Below are positions 35,515 through 43,567 of a DNA stretch of 51,925 nt, piece after piece (positions within the stretch are counted from its first letter, which is position 1; every line of letters starts with the position of its first letter). Location: contig JAFTRY010000032.1 in NCBI GenBank assembly GCA_017462035.1, forward strand, positions 1-51,925, in the 5' to 3' direction. The stretch comes from Clostridia bacterium (GTDB lineage: Bacteria > Bacillota > Clostridia > Oscillospirales > CAG-272). A program made the translations under genes and the position numbers. The notes beneath the pieces were generated by a model that searched no databases, was not told the origin of the DNA, and saw only the letters and a list, made by a program, of their open reading frames with translations.

Positions 35515-36609
35515 ATGGCTTTTGAACGTGACGAAAACTACGAATGCGGCGTATGTATTAAGGTGATTGGTGTCGGTGGCGGCGGAAACAACGCGGTCAA
35601 CCGCATGATCAAGTCGGGGGTGCAGGGTGTTGAATTTATCACCATCAACACGGACAGACAGGCACTGAAGAATTCGGTTGCCCCCAATCAGATCGTAATC
35701 GGCGAGAAGATCACCAAGGGCTTTGGCGCGGGTGCCAACCCCAGCATCGGCGAGCGCTCGGCGGAGGAATCCATTGAGCAGATCAAGGCAGTGCTGAAGG
35801 GAGCGGATATGGTGTTCGTTACGGCAGGTATGGGCGGCGGAACCGGAACCGGAGCGGCTCCTGTAGTAGCGAGAGTGGCGCATGAAATGGGTATTTTGAC
35901 CGTGGGCGTGGTAACCAAGCCCTTTGCCTTTGAGTCCAAGCGCAGAATGGATCAGGCACTGGAGGGTATCGAGGAGCTGAAGCAGTACGTAGACTCTCTG
36001 GTGGTCATTCCCAACGAAAGACTGAAGCTGGTGTCCGATACCAGAATCACTTTGTTTAACGCCTTCTCTGTGGCGGACGACGTGCTTCGCCGTGCTGTGC
36101 AGAGCATTTCCGAGCTGATCAACGTGCCCGGATTCATTAACCTGGACTTTGCGGACGTGAAGTCGATCATGACTCAATCGGGTCTGGCTCATATGAGTAT
36201 TGGCAGTGCCAGCGGTAAGGATAAGGCAGAGACGGCGGCTAAGATGGCAATCTCCAGCCCCCTGCTGGAAACCTCCATCAAGGGCGCTACGGGCGTGATC
36301 ATCAGTATTTCCGCTTCTCCCGACGTGGGTCTGGAGGACGTGGATCTGGCTTCCTCTATGATTACCGGCGAGTGTAATCCCGAGGCGGACGTGATCTGGG
36401 GCGTTGCCTTTGATCCCGAGCTGGAGGACGAGATGCGTGTAACCATTATTTCCACCGGTTTCTCCAAGGAGACCAATGAGGCAGCCGAGAAGGCAGCGGC
36501 TCTCGCTGAGGCGCGCGCCAACGGAGAGGAAATTCCCGAAGAAACCCCGGAGGAGCCCAAGAAGTCGGGTGACTTTTTGGATGACTTCTTCGGAAGCTTC
36601 GATAAGTAA
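35515..36609 (+). CDS. Cell division GTPase FtsZ, first paralogue, 364 aa
   Basis: FtsZ is the tubulin-like GTPase that forms the division ring. The GTP-binding signature GGGTGTG is at 107-113, with the early [13 protein letters not shown] and the [11 protein letters not shown] blocks, and the T7 region [11 protein letters not shown] provides the catalytic aspartates. After the globular part (about residue 320) a short acidic linker runs to the end, [14 protein letters not shown]. The usual C-terminal peptide, close to DIPxFLR/K-R, which docks FtsA, SepF and ZapA-type partners, is not recognisable. The start follows TTGGAGGA. A second full-length paralogue lies at 37565. Confidence 0.96.
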   Translation: MAFERDENYECGVCIKVIGVGGGGNNAVNRMIKSGVQGVEFITINTDRQALKNSVAPNQIVIGEKITKGFGAGANPSIGERSAEESIEQIKAVLKGADMVFVTAGMGGGTGTGAAPVVARVAHEMGILTVGVVTKPFAFESKRRMDQALEGIEELKQYVDSLVVIPNERLKLVSDTRITLFNAFSVADDVLRRAVQSISELINVPGFINLDFADVKSIMTQSGLAHMSIGSASGKDKAETAAKMAISSPLLETSIKGATGVIISISASPDVGLEDVDLASSMITGECNPEADVIWGVAFDPELEDEMRVTIISTGFSKETNEAAEKAAALAEARANGEEIPEETPEEPKKSGDFLDDFFGSFDK

Positions 36610-36655
36610 TTGGATACGAAATGAAAAAGGGGCGGGAGACCCGACCCCATAGATG

Positions 36656-36709
36656 CCTTACCCTGCACCGCAATAAAATCGGTGCAGGGTAGGGCGTTTG
36701 TTATTTTTT
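36656..36709 (+). terminator. Intrinsic terminator after the first ftsZ
   Basis: CTTACCCTGCACCG pairs with CGGTGCAGGGTAGG; a T-rich stretch follows after GCGTTTG. A smaller GGGGcGGG/CCCgaCCCC hairpin precedes it at 36629-36648. Confidence 0.8.
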
Positions 36710-36751
36710 CTGACAAACGCTGACTTGATGAAAGACAACAAACGGGAGGAG

Positions 36752-37000
36752 CCTCTCCTACCGGTTGGTAAACGGTTTTAGCGTCTATAACAGCCGCAAT
36801 CCCCCAAACCAACCACCCGAAGGTGGTCGTATGAACCTTCGGGTGAGACTTGCTTCATAGCAAAGCCGCCCCGGCGCATGAAGCGGCGGGGACGCAGGGG
36901 GATTTTCAAGGGGGAACGCCTTGAAAACGTTTTCTTCGCCATTCTTTGTCGTTCAACAAAGAATGGCATAAACCTACATCAAAGTAACTTTCCTGTTTTT
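36752..37000 (+). repeat. Dispersed hairpin repeat, copy 6 (forward)
   Basis: A'-type arm (CCGGTTGGTAAACGG, GCCGCAATC), the full four-hairpin core with GGCGC in hairpin 2, and one tail unit that runs straight into copy 7. Confidence 0.9.
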
Positions 37001-37392
37001 TGGGCGGGCGTTCACAGAACGCCCCTACGAGTTTGAGGAAATTTTCCTGTCTTCATCCTACGAAAATAAGTAATTACCGAAAAATTCCGTCCGCCGAAAT
37101 CCACGGCAATCCCACCAACCACCCGAAGGTGTTCGTATGAATCTTCGGGTGAGACTTGCTTCATAGCAAAGCCTCCCCGACGCATGGAGCGGCGGGGACG
37201 CAGGGGATTTTCAAGGGGGAACGCCTTGAAAACGCTTTCTTCGCCATTCTTTGTCGTTCAACAAAGAATGGCATAGAACCCACACCAAAGTAATTTTCCC
37301 ATTCACTAAAGAATGACACAAAAACCACACCAAAGTAACTTTCCCATTCACCAAAGAATGGCATAAACCCAAACCAAAGCAACTTTACCGCT
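37001..37392 (+). repeat. Dispersed hairpin repeat, copy 7 (forward)
   Basis: Type-A arm starting with GGCGTTCACAGAACGCC, the four-hairpin core (one G missing in the GCAGGGG run), and three tail units of about 45 bases. The arm is followed by an AT-rich stretch with the second ftsZ promoter. Confidence 0.9.
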
Positions 37393-37477
37393 CAGCCGGG
37401 AAAGTAACGAAACCACCCCCCCATTTCCGCTTGAAAACAAATTTTCAGGAAAAAGTAATAATTTTTTCAAAAAGGTA

Positions 37478-37506
37478 TTGAAAAAAATCGAAAAATATAT
37501 TATCAT
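37478..37506 (+). promoter_or_regulatory. Sigma-A promoter of the second ftsZ
   Basis: TTGAAA at 37478-37483 and TATCAT at 37501-37506 with a 17-base spacer; the -10 and flanks (ATATATTATCATAT) match those of the first ftsZ. Confidence 0.75.
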
Positions 37507-37564
37507 ATTACTAAGAGAAAATTGATGGCTCGGATGAGAGCGCATCACGTTACAGGAGGATGGA

Positions 37565-38611
37565 ATGGCATTTGAACATGAAGAGACCTTTGAGTATGGG
37601 GTCAATATTAAGGTAATTGGTGTCGGCGGCGGCGGAAATAACGCCATCAACCGCATGATGGCTTCCAATCTGAAGGGTGTGGATTTTATCGCGATCAATA
37701 CCGATAAACAGGCATTGAAGAAGTGTACGGCTCCTACCCAGCTGGTGATTGGAGAAAAGATCACCAATGGCTTTGGCGCAGGCTCCAACCCCGAGATCGG
37801 TGCAAGAGCGGCTGAGGAAGCGGTGAATGAGATCAAAAAGCTTCTTGCCGGCGCGGATATGGTCTTTATTACCGCCGGTATGGGCGGCGGAACCGGAACG
37901 GGCGCGACACCGGTGGTTGCCAGAATCGCCATGGAAATGGAGATTTTGACCGTTGCCGTGGTTACGACTCCCTTCGGCTTTGAGGGTCCCCGTAAGATGA
38001 CGCGCGCGGAAGAGGGAATCAAGGAGCTCGGTAAGTACGTTGACTCCCTGGTCGTGATCCCCAATGACCGCTTGAAGCTGGTTACCGATACCAGAATCAC
38101 GCTCCTCAATGCCTTTGCTGAGGCAGACGAGGTGCTTCGCCGTGCCGTGCAGAGTATTTCCGACCTGATCAATATTCCCGGCTTTATCAATATTGACTTC
38201 GCGGACGTTACCTCCATCATCGCAAACTCCGGTGTTGCCTTCATGGGAATGGGTAGCGCTACCGGTAAGGATAAGGCGCAGATCGCCGCCAATATGGCAA
38301 TCTCCAGTCCTCTGTTGGAGACCTCCATCAAGGGCGCAAAGGGCGTTATTATCAGTATCTTTGCTTCTGCCGACGTGGGTCTGGAGGACGTAGATATGGC
38401 TTCCACCATGATCTCTGCCGAGTGTAATCCCGATGCCAGCGTGATCTGGGGCGTTGCCTTTGATCCCGATCTGGAGGACGAAATGAAGATCACCATTGTA
38501 GCCGCCGGCTTTGACCGTGACGGTGAGGGTGAGCCCGCCGCTGAGGAAGTACAGGAACAGGCGGAGGAAGTGAAGAAGTCCGACGACCTTCTGGATTCCT
38601 TCTTTAATTGA
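37565..38611 (+). CDS. Cell division GTPase FtsZ, second paralogue, 348 aa
   Basis: A second complete Fts[21 protein letters not shown] at 107-113, TDTRITLLNAF and NIDFADVTSII are all intact, so it should bind and hydrolyse GTP. Alignment to the first copy by eye is gapless for at least 250 residues, but the surface positions differ in many places (for example GLAHMSIG against GVAFMGMG). The C-terminal tail is shorter and ends SDDLLDSFFN, again without the usual partner-binding peptide. The ATG at 37565 follows ACAGGAGG. The copies probably arose by duplication, and two dispersed repeats now lie between them. Whether both form one ring is unknown. Confidence 0.95.
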   Translation: MAFEHEETFEYGVNIKVIGVGGGGNNAINRMMASNLKGVDFIAINTDKQALKKCTAPTQLVIGEKITNGFGAGSNPEIGARAAEEAVNEIKKLLAGADMVFITAGMGGGTGTGATPVVARIAMEMEILTVAVVTTPFGFEGPRKMTRAEEGIKELGKYVDSLVVIPNDRLKLVTDTRITLLNAFAEADEVLRRAVQSISDLINIPGFINIDFADVTSIIANSGVAFMGMGSATGKDKAQIAANMAISSPLLETSIKGAKGVIISIFASADVGLEDVDMASTMISAECNPDASVIWGVAFDPDLEDEMKITIVAAGFDRDGEGEPAAEEVQEQAEEVKKSDDLLDSFFN

Positions 38612-38636
38612 ACCAATTGAACCGCTTACAGAAAAT

Positions 38637-38677
38637 AAAGAGTGCCCCGTGACCGCGGTCACGGGGCACTCTTTTTT
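38637..38677. terminator. Bidirectional terminator between ftsZ and the exporter genes
   Basis: A long perfect palindrome, AGTGCCCCGTGACC and its complement around GC, flanked by AAAG and TTTTTT. It can serve both the second ftsZ and the convergent 38687 gene. Confidence 0.9.
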
Positions 38678-38686
38678 GTAGCACGC

Positions 38687-39157
38687 TCAGACCCGTTCGT
38701 GAATCCGAGCGCGAAGGTAACGGAGGACGTGAAAACCGATTCCGATGAGAATCGACGCGACACCCATGCCCACGGCAATACCCAAACCGATTTGAAGGGT
38801 ACCCTTGGCGTAGTACGCCAGCCGTTCGGTTTGCTGGGTCAGGAGGTAGTACCCGGTATAATAAAGGTAGCTCCCCGGAACGATGGGAATGGCACAGGGG
38901 ACAATAAACAGAATGGCGGGCGCGCGGAAGATCTTTGCGCTGATCTCGGAATAGAGTGCCATGAATAGGGAAGAGGAAAAGGCGGCGAGAAGCAGATTCC
39001 CAAAGGAAAGCACTACCGCGTCATAGACCAGATTCGTCAGCATACCGCCTATGACAGCGGCGGGGATCCGCTTGGGATTGAGCTTGAGTAACAGGCAAAA
39101 GCCTAGGGTGGAAATTCCCGAGGTCACAAGTCCCAGGAGAAAGCGTTCCCAAGTCAT
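38687..39157 (-). CDS. ThrE-family exporter, small subunit (DUF3815 type), 156 aa
   Basis: The C-terminal half of the threonine/serine exporter family as a separate protein: five membrane segments with KRIPAAVIGGMLTNLVYD, a central PAILFIVPCAIPIVPGSYLYYTGYYL stretch typical of the family, and a Gly/Ile-rich last helix. The start at 39157 overlaps the stop of the upstream gene by one base (TAATG), so translation is coupled. In actinobacterial ThrE the two halves are fused; split pairs are usual in Firmicutes. The substrate (threonine, serine, or succinate/pyruvate in some relatives) cannot be read from sequence. Confidence 0.87.
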   Translation of the reverse strand: MTWERFLLGLVTSGISTLGFCLLLKLNPKRIPAAVIGGMLTNLVYDAVVLSFGNLLLAAFSSSLFMALYSEISAKIFRAPAILFIVPCAIPIVPGSYLYYTGYYLLTQQTERLAYYAKGTLQIGLGIAVGMGVASILIGIGFHVLRYLRARIHERV

Positions 39158-39975
39158 TACAGAGCACCTCCCAGCAGAAGAATGGACAGGGCATAACCAA
39201 TGACGATCATGACCGCGATCATACAGGATTGCACGATCTTTAAGGAGCCGGAGAGAATGTCCCCGCCAAAAAGATCTCGCATGGCGTTTCCCAAGGCTAA
39301 CCCCGGAATCAGGAGCATGATGGAACCGATGATGATCATGTCCACGTTTTGACCGATGCCTGCCATGACGCTCAAATGAGCCAGCATGCCTCCGCAAAAG
39401 GCGAGGAGCAGGGTCTTGACCAATTGCGTGACCTGGTCAAAACGAACCCGATCCAGAAGGGCAACGATGAAGCCAACCAAAGCACCCGCAATACCGTCCC
39501 GCCAGGATCCGCCAAAGAACACGGAAAAACCGCCGGAGGCAAGCATATACCCCAGGACGATCAGGGGAAATGGGTAGGTTTTTTTGTGCTTGATCTCCCG
39601 AATCATGCGATCTACCTCTGACGGGTGAGGTCTGTCGGCGCAAATTCGCCGGGAGAGACTATTGTACCGTTCGAGACGGTAAAGGTCGGTTGAGATACTT
39701 TTGACCCGACGGGTCTGAGAAGAATAAGAGCCGCTTGGCATCCGCAAAGATGCCAACAGCAGGGAGTTGATGCAGAATACCTCAACGTGCTCTCCGCCGT
39801 AGGCGCGGCAGACGGTTTCCAGGGCGAGCTCTACTCGATGGATCTCCGCTCCGCTGGTCAGGAGTCCTTCTCCAATATCCATGGCGATTCGCAGAATATC
39901 GTCCGCACCGGTCTCAGGTATCCGAGAGATCTCCGCGGCAGACTCAGCCGAGATGAGCTCTTCTGTATGGGTCAA
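39157..39975 (-). CDS. ThrE-family exporter, large subunit (DUF1212 type), 272 aa
   Basis: The N-terminal half of the exporter: a soluble front with IGEGLLTSGAEIHRVELALETVCRAYG, the hallmark of the DUF1212/ThrE domain, followed by five membrane segments and IGSIMLLIPGLALGNAMRDLFGGD. The start codon is TTG at 39975, seven bases after GGAGG. The in-frame ATG at 40047 lies in the -35 box of the promoter and cannot be used. It forms a two-gene operon with the small subunit and probably one membrane complex with it. Confidence 0.87.
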   Translation of the reverse strand: MTHTEELISAESAAEISRIPETGADDILRIAMDIGEGLLTSGAEIHRVELALETVCRAYGGEHVEVFCINSLLLASLRMPSGSYSSQTRRVKSISTDLYRLERYNSLSRRICADRPHPSEVDRMIREIKHKKTYPFPLIVLGYMLASGGFSVFFGGSWRDGIAGALVGFIVALLDRVRFDQVTQLVKTLLLAFCGGMLAHLSVMAGIGQNVDMIIIGSIMLLIPGLALGNAMRDLFGGDILSGSLKIVQSCMIAVMIVIGYALSILLLGGAL

Positions 39976-40018
39976 AGCGATCCCTCCTTTTTTCGGGAAT
40001 ATAATCGAATTTACTGGA

Positions 40019-40047
40019 ATTGTACCATACTTTCCTTCATTTGTCAA
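40019..40047 (-). promoter_or_regulatory. Sigma-A promoter of the ThrE-type exporter operon
   Basis: On the minus strand TTGACA (40047-40042) and TACAAT (40024-40019) with a 17-base spacer. Confidence 0.85.
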
Positions 40048-40080
40048 TACGGTAGGAGAGAGCGGAAATATTTTCTTTGC

Positions 40081-40280
40081 GCTTTCTTCGCCATTCTTTG
40101 TCGTTCAACAAAGAATGGCATAAAACCTGCACCAAAGTAACTTTACCATTCACTAAAGAATAGCATAAAACCTGCACCAAAGTAACTTTACCATTCACTA
40201 AAGAATAGCATAAAACCTGCACCAAAGTAACTTTACCATTCACTAAAGAATAGCATAAACCTACACCAAAGTAACTATCC
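40081..40280 (+). repeat. Dispersed hairpin repeat, copy 8: only hairpin 4 plus four near-identical tail units
   Basis: It starts inside the core just before the GCCATTCTTTGT hairpin. The tail unit then follows with starts of CAAAGTAAC at 40133, 40178, 40223 and 40267, i.e. periods of 45, 45 and 44 bases. The units are almost identical, unlike the diverged units of other copies, so they were amplified recently. The 5' part of the element is missing. Confidence 0.92.
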
Positions 40281-40286
40281 CATAAC

Positions 40287-40332
40287 AAAAGGTAGATACA
40301 TAGAAAATCACTATGTATCTACCTTTTATTTT
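40287..40332. terminator. Terminator of the NhaC-family gene (bidirectional form)
   Basis: AAAGGTAGATACATAG pairs perfectly with CTATGTATCTACCTTT. On the minus strand the stem is followed by TTTTG, on the plus strand by TTTATTTT. Confidence 0.8.
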
Positions 40333-40362
40333 ACCATTTCATGTACAGGTGACTTTTGCTTT

Positions 40363-42024
40363 TTAGTTGGTAGCCCGCTTCTTTCCGGTGATCAGCTTGA
40401 TCACGAAGAGGGTCGCCACGGTGAGAACGATACCCAAAGGCAGGCAGATGAAAATGTTCTGTACCAATCCCGAAATCACAAACATGACGAAGGAGATTGC
40501 CGCCACGGTCACGGCATAGGGCATCTGGGTGGATACGTGATTCAGGTGGTTGCACTGACCACCCGCAGAGGACATAATGGTGGTGTCTGAAATGGGGGAG
40601 CAATGGTCTCCGCAAACCGCACCGGCAAGGCACGCGGACATGCCGATGATCAGCAGCTCCGAGCCGGGCTCGAAGATGGCGGTGACGATGGGAATGAGAA
40701 TACCGAAGGTTCCCCAGGAGGTTCCGGTGGCAAAGGACAGACCACAAGCCACCAGGAAGATAATGGCAGGGAGGAAGGCACCGAGGGCGGCGGCTTGTCC
40801 GCTCATCAGGTCACCCACAAAGTACTTGGCACCGAGAACAGTGGTCATGTTCTTTAAGGCAGTGGCAAAGGTCAGGATCAGAATGGCGGGAACCATGGCG
40901 ATAAAGCCCTGGGGTACGCATTCCATGGATTCCTTGAAGGAGATGACACGACGGGCGATCATGTAAACGATGATCAGCACCAGAGCCACCAGACCGCCCC
41001 AAGGCAGACCAACGGTCGCGTCGGTGTTGGCGAAGGAGTCAACGAAGCCCGCGCCGTCCAAAATGCCGCCAACGTAAACCAGACCGAAGACGCAAGATAC
41101 GATGAGAATGGCAATGGGAACGATCAGATCAAAGACCTTTCCGCGAGAGGAGGGAACCACCTCGGCGGATTCGTTCTTCTCACCGCTGGTGTACAGGTCA
41201 CCCTTCTCCAGGGCGTTGAACTCGTGAAGCTTCATAGGACCGTAGTCGAACTTCATCAGAGTAAGGGTAATAATGAATACCAGGGTCAGAATGGAGTAAA
41301 AGTTGTAGGGAATCGCGCTGATAAACAGAGAAAGTCCCTCGCCCTCCTCGGCGTAGCTGGCAACGGCTGCCGCCCAGCTGGAGATGGGCGCGATCATACA
41401 AACGGGTGCCGCGGTAGCGTCGATGATGTAAGAAAGCTTGGCGCGGGATATGCGCTTACTGTCGGTGACGGGACGCATGACGGAGCCCACGGTGAGACAG
41501 TTGAAGTAGTCGTCCACGAAAATGAGAACACCGAGGACGAAGGTGGCAAGGATGGCACCCGCATGGCTCTTGATGTTCTTCTTAGCCCACTCGCCGAAGG
41601 AAGCGGAGCCGCCTGCCTTGTTGATCAGAGCCACAATGATCCCCAATTCAACCAGGAACAGAAAGATACCGGCACTGCCGGATACGGCGGAGATCAAGCC
41701 CTCGTTTATGATGCCGTCCAGGGTTCCCGTGAAGGAAAAATCGGAGTAAAGGAGACCGCCGGAGAGAACACCGATGAACAGGGAGCTGTAAACCTCCTTG
41801 GTGATCAGTGCCAAGCCAATGGCAATGACGGGAGGAAGCAGAGCCCAGAGTGTTCCGCGGACGGAACCCGCGCCACCGCAGGTGTCGCAGATCAGTGCGC
41901 CGAGACCCTCGCAGTCGGGGCAGTCCACAGTGCCGTTTGCCGCGTTGGTTACGCCGGCAAATACCAGAAGTGCCACGATTACAGCCAGTGCGATGATCAG
42001 AGTAATGGTTTTTGACTTAGTCAT
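40363..42024 (-). CDS. NhaC-family transporter, probable lysine transporter (LysW-like), 553 aa
   Basis: A membrane protein of the NhaC Na+/H+ antiporter superfamily with about twelve hydrophobic segments; GTSWGTFGILIPIV, GAVCGDHCSPISDTT and AAPVCMIAPISSWAA are family hallmarks. It is preceded by a clear lysine riboswitch. NhaC-type proteins under lysine riboswitches have been proposed as lysine transporters, and that is the best guess here. An odd feature is a pair of CxxCxGxG motifs (C35/C38 and C46/C49) between the first and second membrane segments, like half of a DnaJ zinc finger. The start at 42024 follows AGGAGG. Confidence 0.87.
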   Translation of the reverse strand: MTKSKTITLIIALAVIVALLVFAGVTNAANGTVDCPDCEGLGALICDTCGGAGSVRGTLWALLPPVIAIGLALITKEVYSSLFIGVLSGGLLYSDFSFTGTLDGIINEGLISAVSGSAGIFLFLVELGIIVALINKAGGSASFGEWAKKNIKSHAGAILATFVLGVLIFVDDYFNCLTVGSVMRPVTDSKRISRAKLSYIIDATAAPVCMIAPISSWAAAVASYAEEGEGLSLFISAIPYNFYSILTLVFIITLTLMKFDYGPMKLHEFNALEKGDLYTSGEKNESAEVVPSSRGKVFDLIVPIAILIVSCVFGLVYVGGILDGAGFVDSFANTDATVGLPWGGLVALVLIIVYMIARRVISFKESMECVPQGFIAMVPAILILTFATALKNMTTVLGAKYFVGDLMSGQAAALGAFLPAIIFLVACGLSFATGTSWGTFGILIPIVTAIFEPGSELLIIGMSACLAGAVCGDHCSPISDTTIMSSAGGQCNHLNHVSTQMPYAVTVAAISFVMFVISGLVQNIFICLPLGIVLTVATLFVIKLITGKKRATN

Positions 42025-42039
42025 AAAGTCCTCCTAAAA

Positions 42040-42072
42040 TAAAAAATCCGCAATGCGGCACGCATCGCGGTT
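42040..42072 (-). terminator. Lysine riboswitch terminator
   Basis: On the minus strand CCGCgATGCG pairs with CGCATtGCGG, followed by ATTTTTTATTTT, ten bases before the ribosome binding site of the transporter gene. Formation when lysine is bound would stop transcription. Confidence 0.8.
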
Positions 42073-42081
42073 CTGTCAAAA

Positions 42082-42251
42082 GGTACCGATAGCGCTCCAC
42101 GGGACGTGACAGTGGCATATATCTTTTACATACCACCAACCGAGGGGAGGACGGTTCGCTCCCATGGTTTCGGCGAAATTGCCTTTCTGCCGTCGGAAGC
42201 CGTCCGAATACCCGGCATACTCATCGTTTTCCCGCCTCTATCTTGGATACC
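42082..42251 (-). promoter_or_regulatory. Lysine riboswitch (L-box)
   Basis: Read on the minus strand, the conserved blocks come in the right order. GATAGAGGCG and GATGAGTATGCC match the GATAGAGGTGC / AAGAGTATGCC pair of the Bacillus lysC leader. AGAAAGGC followed by TCGCCGAA, then CTCGGTTGGTGG, CACTGTCAC and TGGAGCGCTATC complete it. The outer P1 stem pairs GGTATC and GATAG at the start with CTATC and GGTACC at the end. The known class lowers expression when lysine is bound. The five-block match makes the assignment strong. Confidence 0.92.
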
Positions 42252-42254
42252 TCA

Positions 42255-42283
42255 ATCTTATCATATTATTAAGTAAGATTCAA
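42255..42283 (-). promoter_or_regulatory. Promoter of the lysine riboswitch and transporter
   Basis: On the minus strand TTGAAT (42283-42278) and TAAGAT (42260-42255) with a 17-base spacer, directly before the riboswitch. Confidence 0.65.
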
Positions 42284-42349
42284 TAGAGAATCATATTTTG
42301 TCAAAAAAATTCGGAAAAAATCAAAAAAACAGAATTTTTTCGTTATTTT

Positions 42350-42810
42350 CCCATTCAGCAAAGAATGACATAGAACCACATCAAAGTAACTTTCCGTTTT
42401 TTTTGCGGGCGTTCACAGAACGCCTCTACGGATTTGAGGAAATTTTCCTGTCTTCATCCTACGGAAAGCAAAGGATTACCGAAAGATTCCGTCCGTCGGA
42501 ATCCACGGCAATCCCACCAACCACCCGAAGGTGTTCGTATGAACCTTCGGGTGAGAGTTTTTCCATAGCAAAGCCTCCCCGACGCATGGAGCGGCGGGGA
42601 CGCAGGGGGATTTTCAAGGGGGAACGCCTTGAAAACGCTTTCTTCGCCATTCTTTGTCGTTTCACAAAGAATGGCATAAAACCCACATCAAAGTAATTTT
42701 CCCGTTCAGCAAAGAATAGCATAAAACCTGCACCGAAGTATCTTTCCCATTCAGCAAAGAATGGTATAAACCATACCAAAGCAATTTATCATCCACCAAA
42801 GAATGACATT
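42350..42810 (+). repeat. Dispersed hairpin repeat, copy 9 (forward, best complete example)
   Basis: A leading tail unit from a lost neighbour is followed by a type-A arm with GGCGTTCACAGAACGCC and AGGAAATTTTCCT. The core has hairpin 1 at 42522-42553 (CACCCGAAGG/CCTTCGGGTG), hairpin 2 at 42577-42599 (CCCCG/CGGGG with inner CGC/GCG), hairpin 3 at 42611-42635 (TTTTCAAGG/CCTTGAAAA) and hairpin 4 at 42646-42675 (GCCATTCTTTGT/ACAAAGAATGGC). Three further tail units follow. Confidence 0.93.
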
Positions 42811-42828
42811 TTCCTCTACCTTGACCGT

Positions 42829-43296
42829 TTATCTTCTCTTCACCGCTCGGCGGCGGGGACGGCTTCCTCGCCTATGGGCAAGGTAGGCACCGACACACGC
42901 CATGGGCAACGCCAGACATCGCAAGGCGAAGGATAGACTCGAAGAGATGCCACCCTCCCCGGGTATGAGGAGAGAAACAATGCCAAACAATAAAAGCATC
43001 CCCCCTCCGCTGATCAGACCGCATAGCAGGGGAGCGGTACGGTGGGCGGCTGCCGCACCGAATCCGGACACAAGGGCGGCAAGGTACAGGATCGCTATAC
43101 TCACGGGTACCATGAGTGAGTGGGGATTGGGAAGGGCGTAGCAAAGGACGGCTCCCGCCAAAAGGAGAAGCCCCGCGGAGCAAAGTCCCAGACAGACACC
43201 GAAGCCTCCGTGCTTCAATAAAAGAAGAGAGAACCCGTCCCGAGGGGGAGCGGACCGTCCGGCTCGCTTTTTTTGACGTGTTTTTCCCTGGCTCAT
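42829..43296 (-). CDS. TIGR04086-type membrane protein, 155 aa
   Basis: A small membrane protein with four hydrophobic segments (about residues 32-52, 60-82, 88-108 and 119-138), a basic N-terminus and a very basic C-terminal tail (HRRGSRPRRRAVKRR). The layout and the LISGGGMLLLFGIVSLL segment fit the TIGR04086 family of clostridial and bacillar proteins of unknown function, some of which are linked to sporulation. The start follows AAGGAGG. It is alone on this strand between a repeat copy and a decayed repeat. Confidence 0.75.
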   Translation of the reverse strand: MSQGKTRQKKRAGRSAPPRDGFSLLLLKHGGFGVCLGLCSAGLLLLAGAVLCYALPNPHSLMVPVSIAILYLAALVSGFGAAAAHRTAPLLCGLISGGGMLLLFGIVSLLIPGEGGISSSLSFALRCLALPMACVGAYLAHRRGSRPRRRAVKRR

Positions 43297-43416
43297 GGTG
43301 ACCTCCTTGGCACTTTTTATTTTTTACTTCATTTATATGTGCTTGCCTGTCGGGATATGATGGCAGGGAACATTTTCGGCGGTGTTTCGTTTCAAACTCA
43401 ACCGTGTGTTTTATGC

Positions 43417-43520
43417 CCCCCTCCGCCTCATGCCCCTCTGTGCAAGAGGAAGCATTGCTATGGAGAATCCCTCACTCACAGGTGCTCGTAGAACCCTCCG
43501 GATGGTTGGTGTATGAGATC
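43417..43520 (-). repeat. Decayed copy of the dispersed repeat core
   Basis: Read on the plus strand, CCGCCTCATGC, AGGAAGCATTGCTATGG, CTCACTCACAGGTGCTCGTAG and ATGGTTGGTG follow the order of the reversed core, but with many substitutions, and hairpin 1 no longer pairs. It appears to be an old copy. Confidence 0.65.
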
Positions 43521-43567
43521 GCTTTCTTTGTTCATAGAAAATTAACAAAACAAAATGTCGATGAATC

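Noticed and set aside
40133..40280. Possible CRISPR array
   Set aside because: The 45-bp units are directly adjacent with no unique spacers, and there are no cas genes.
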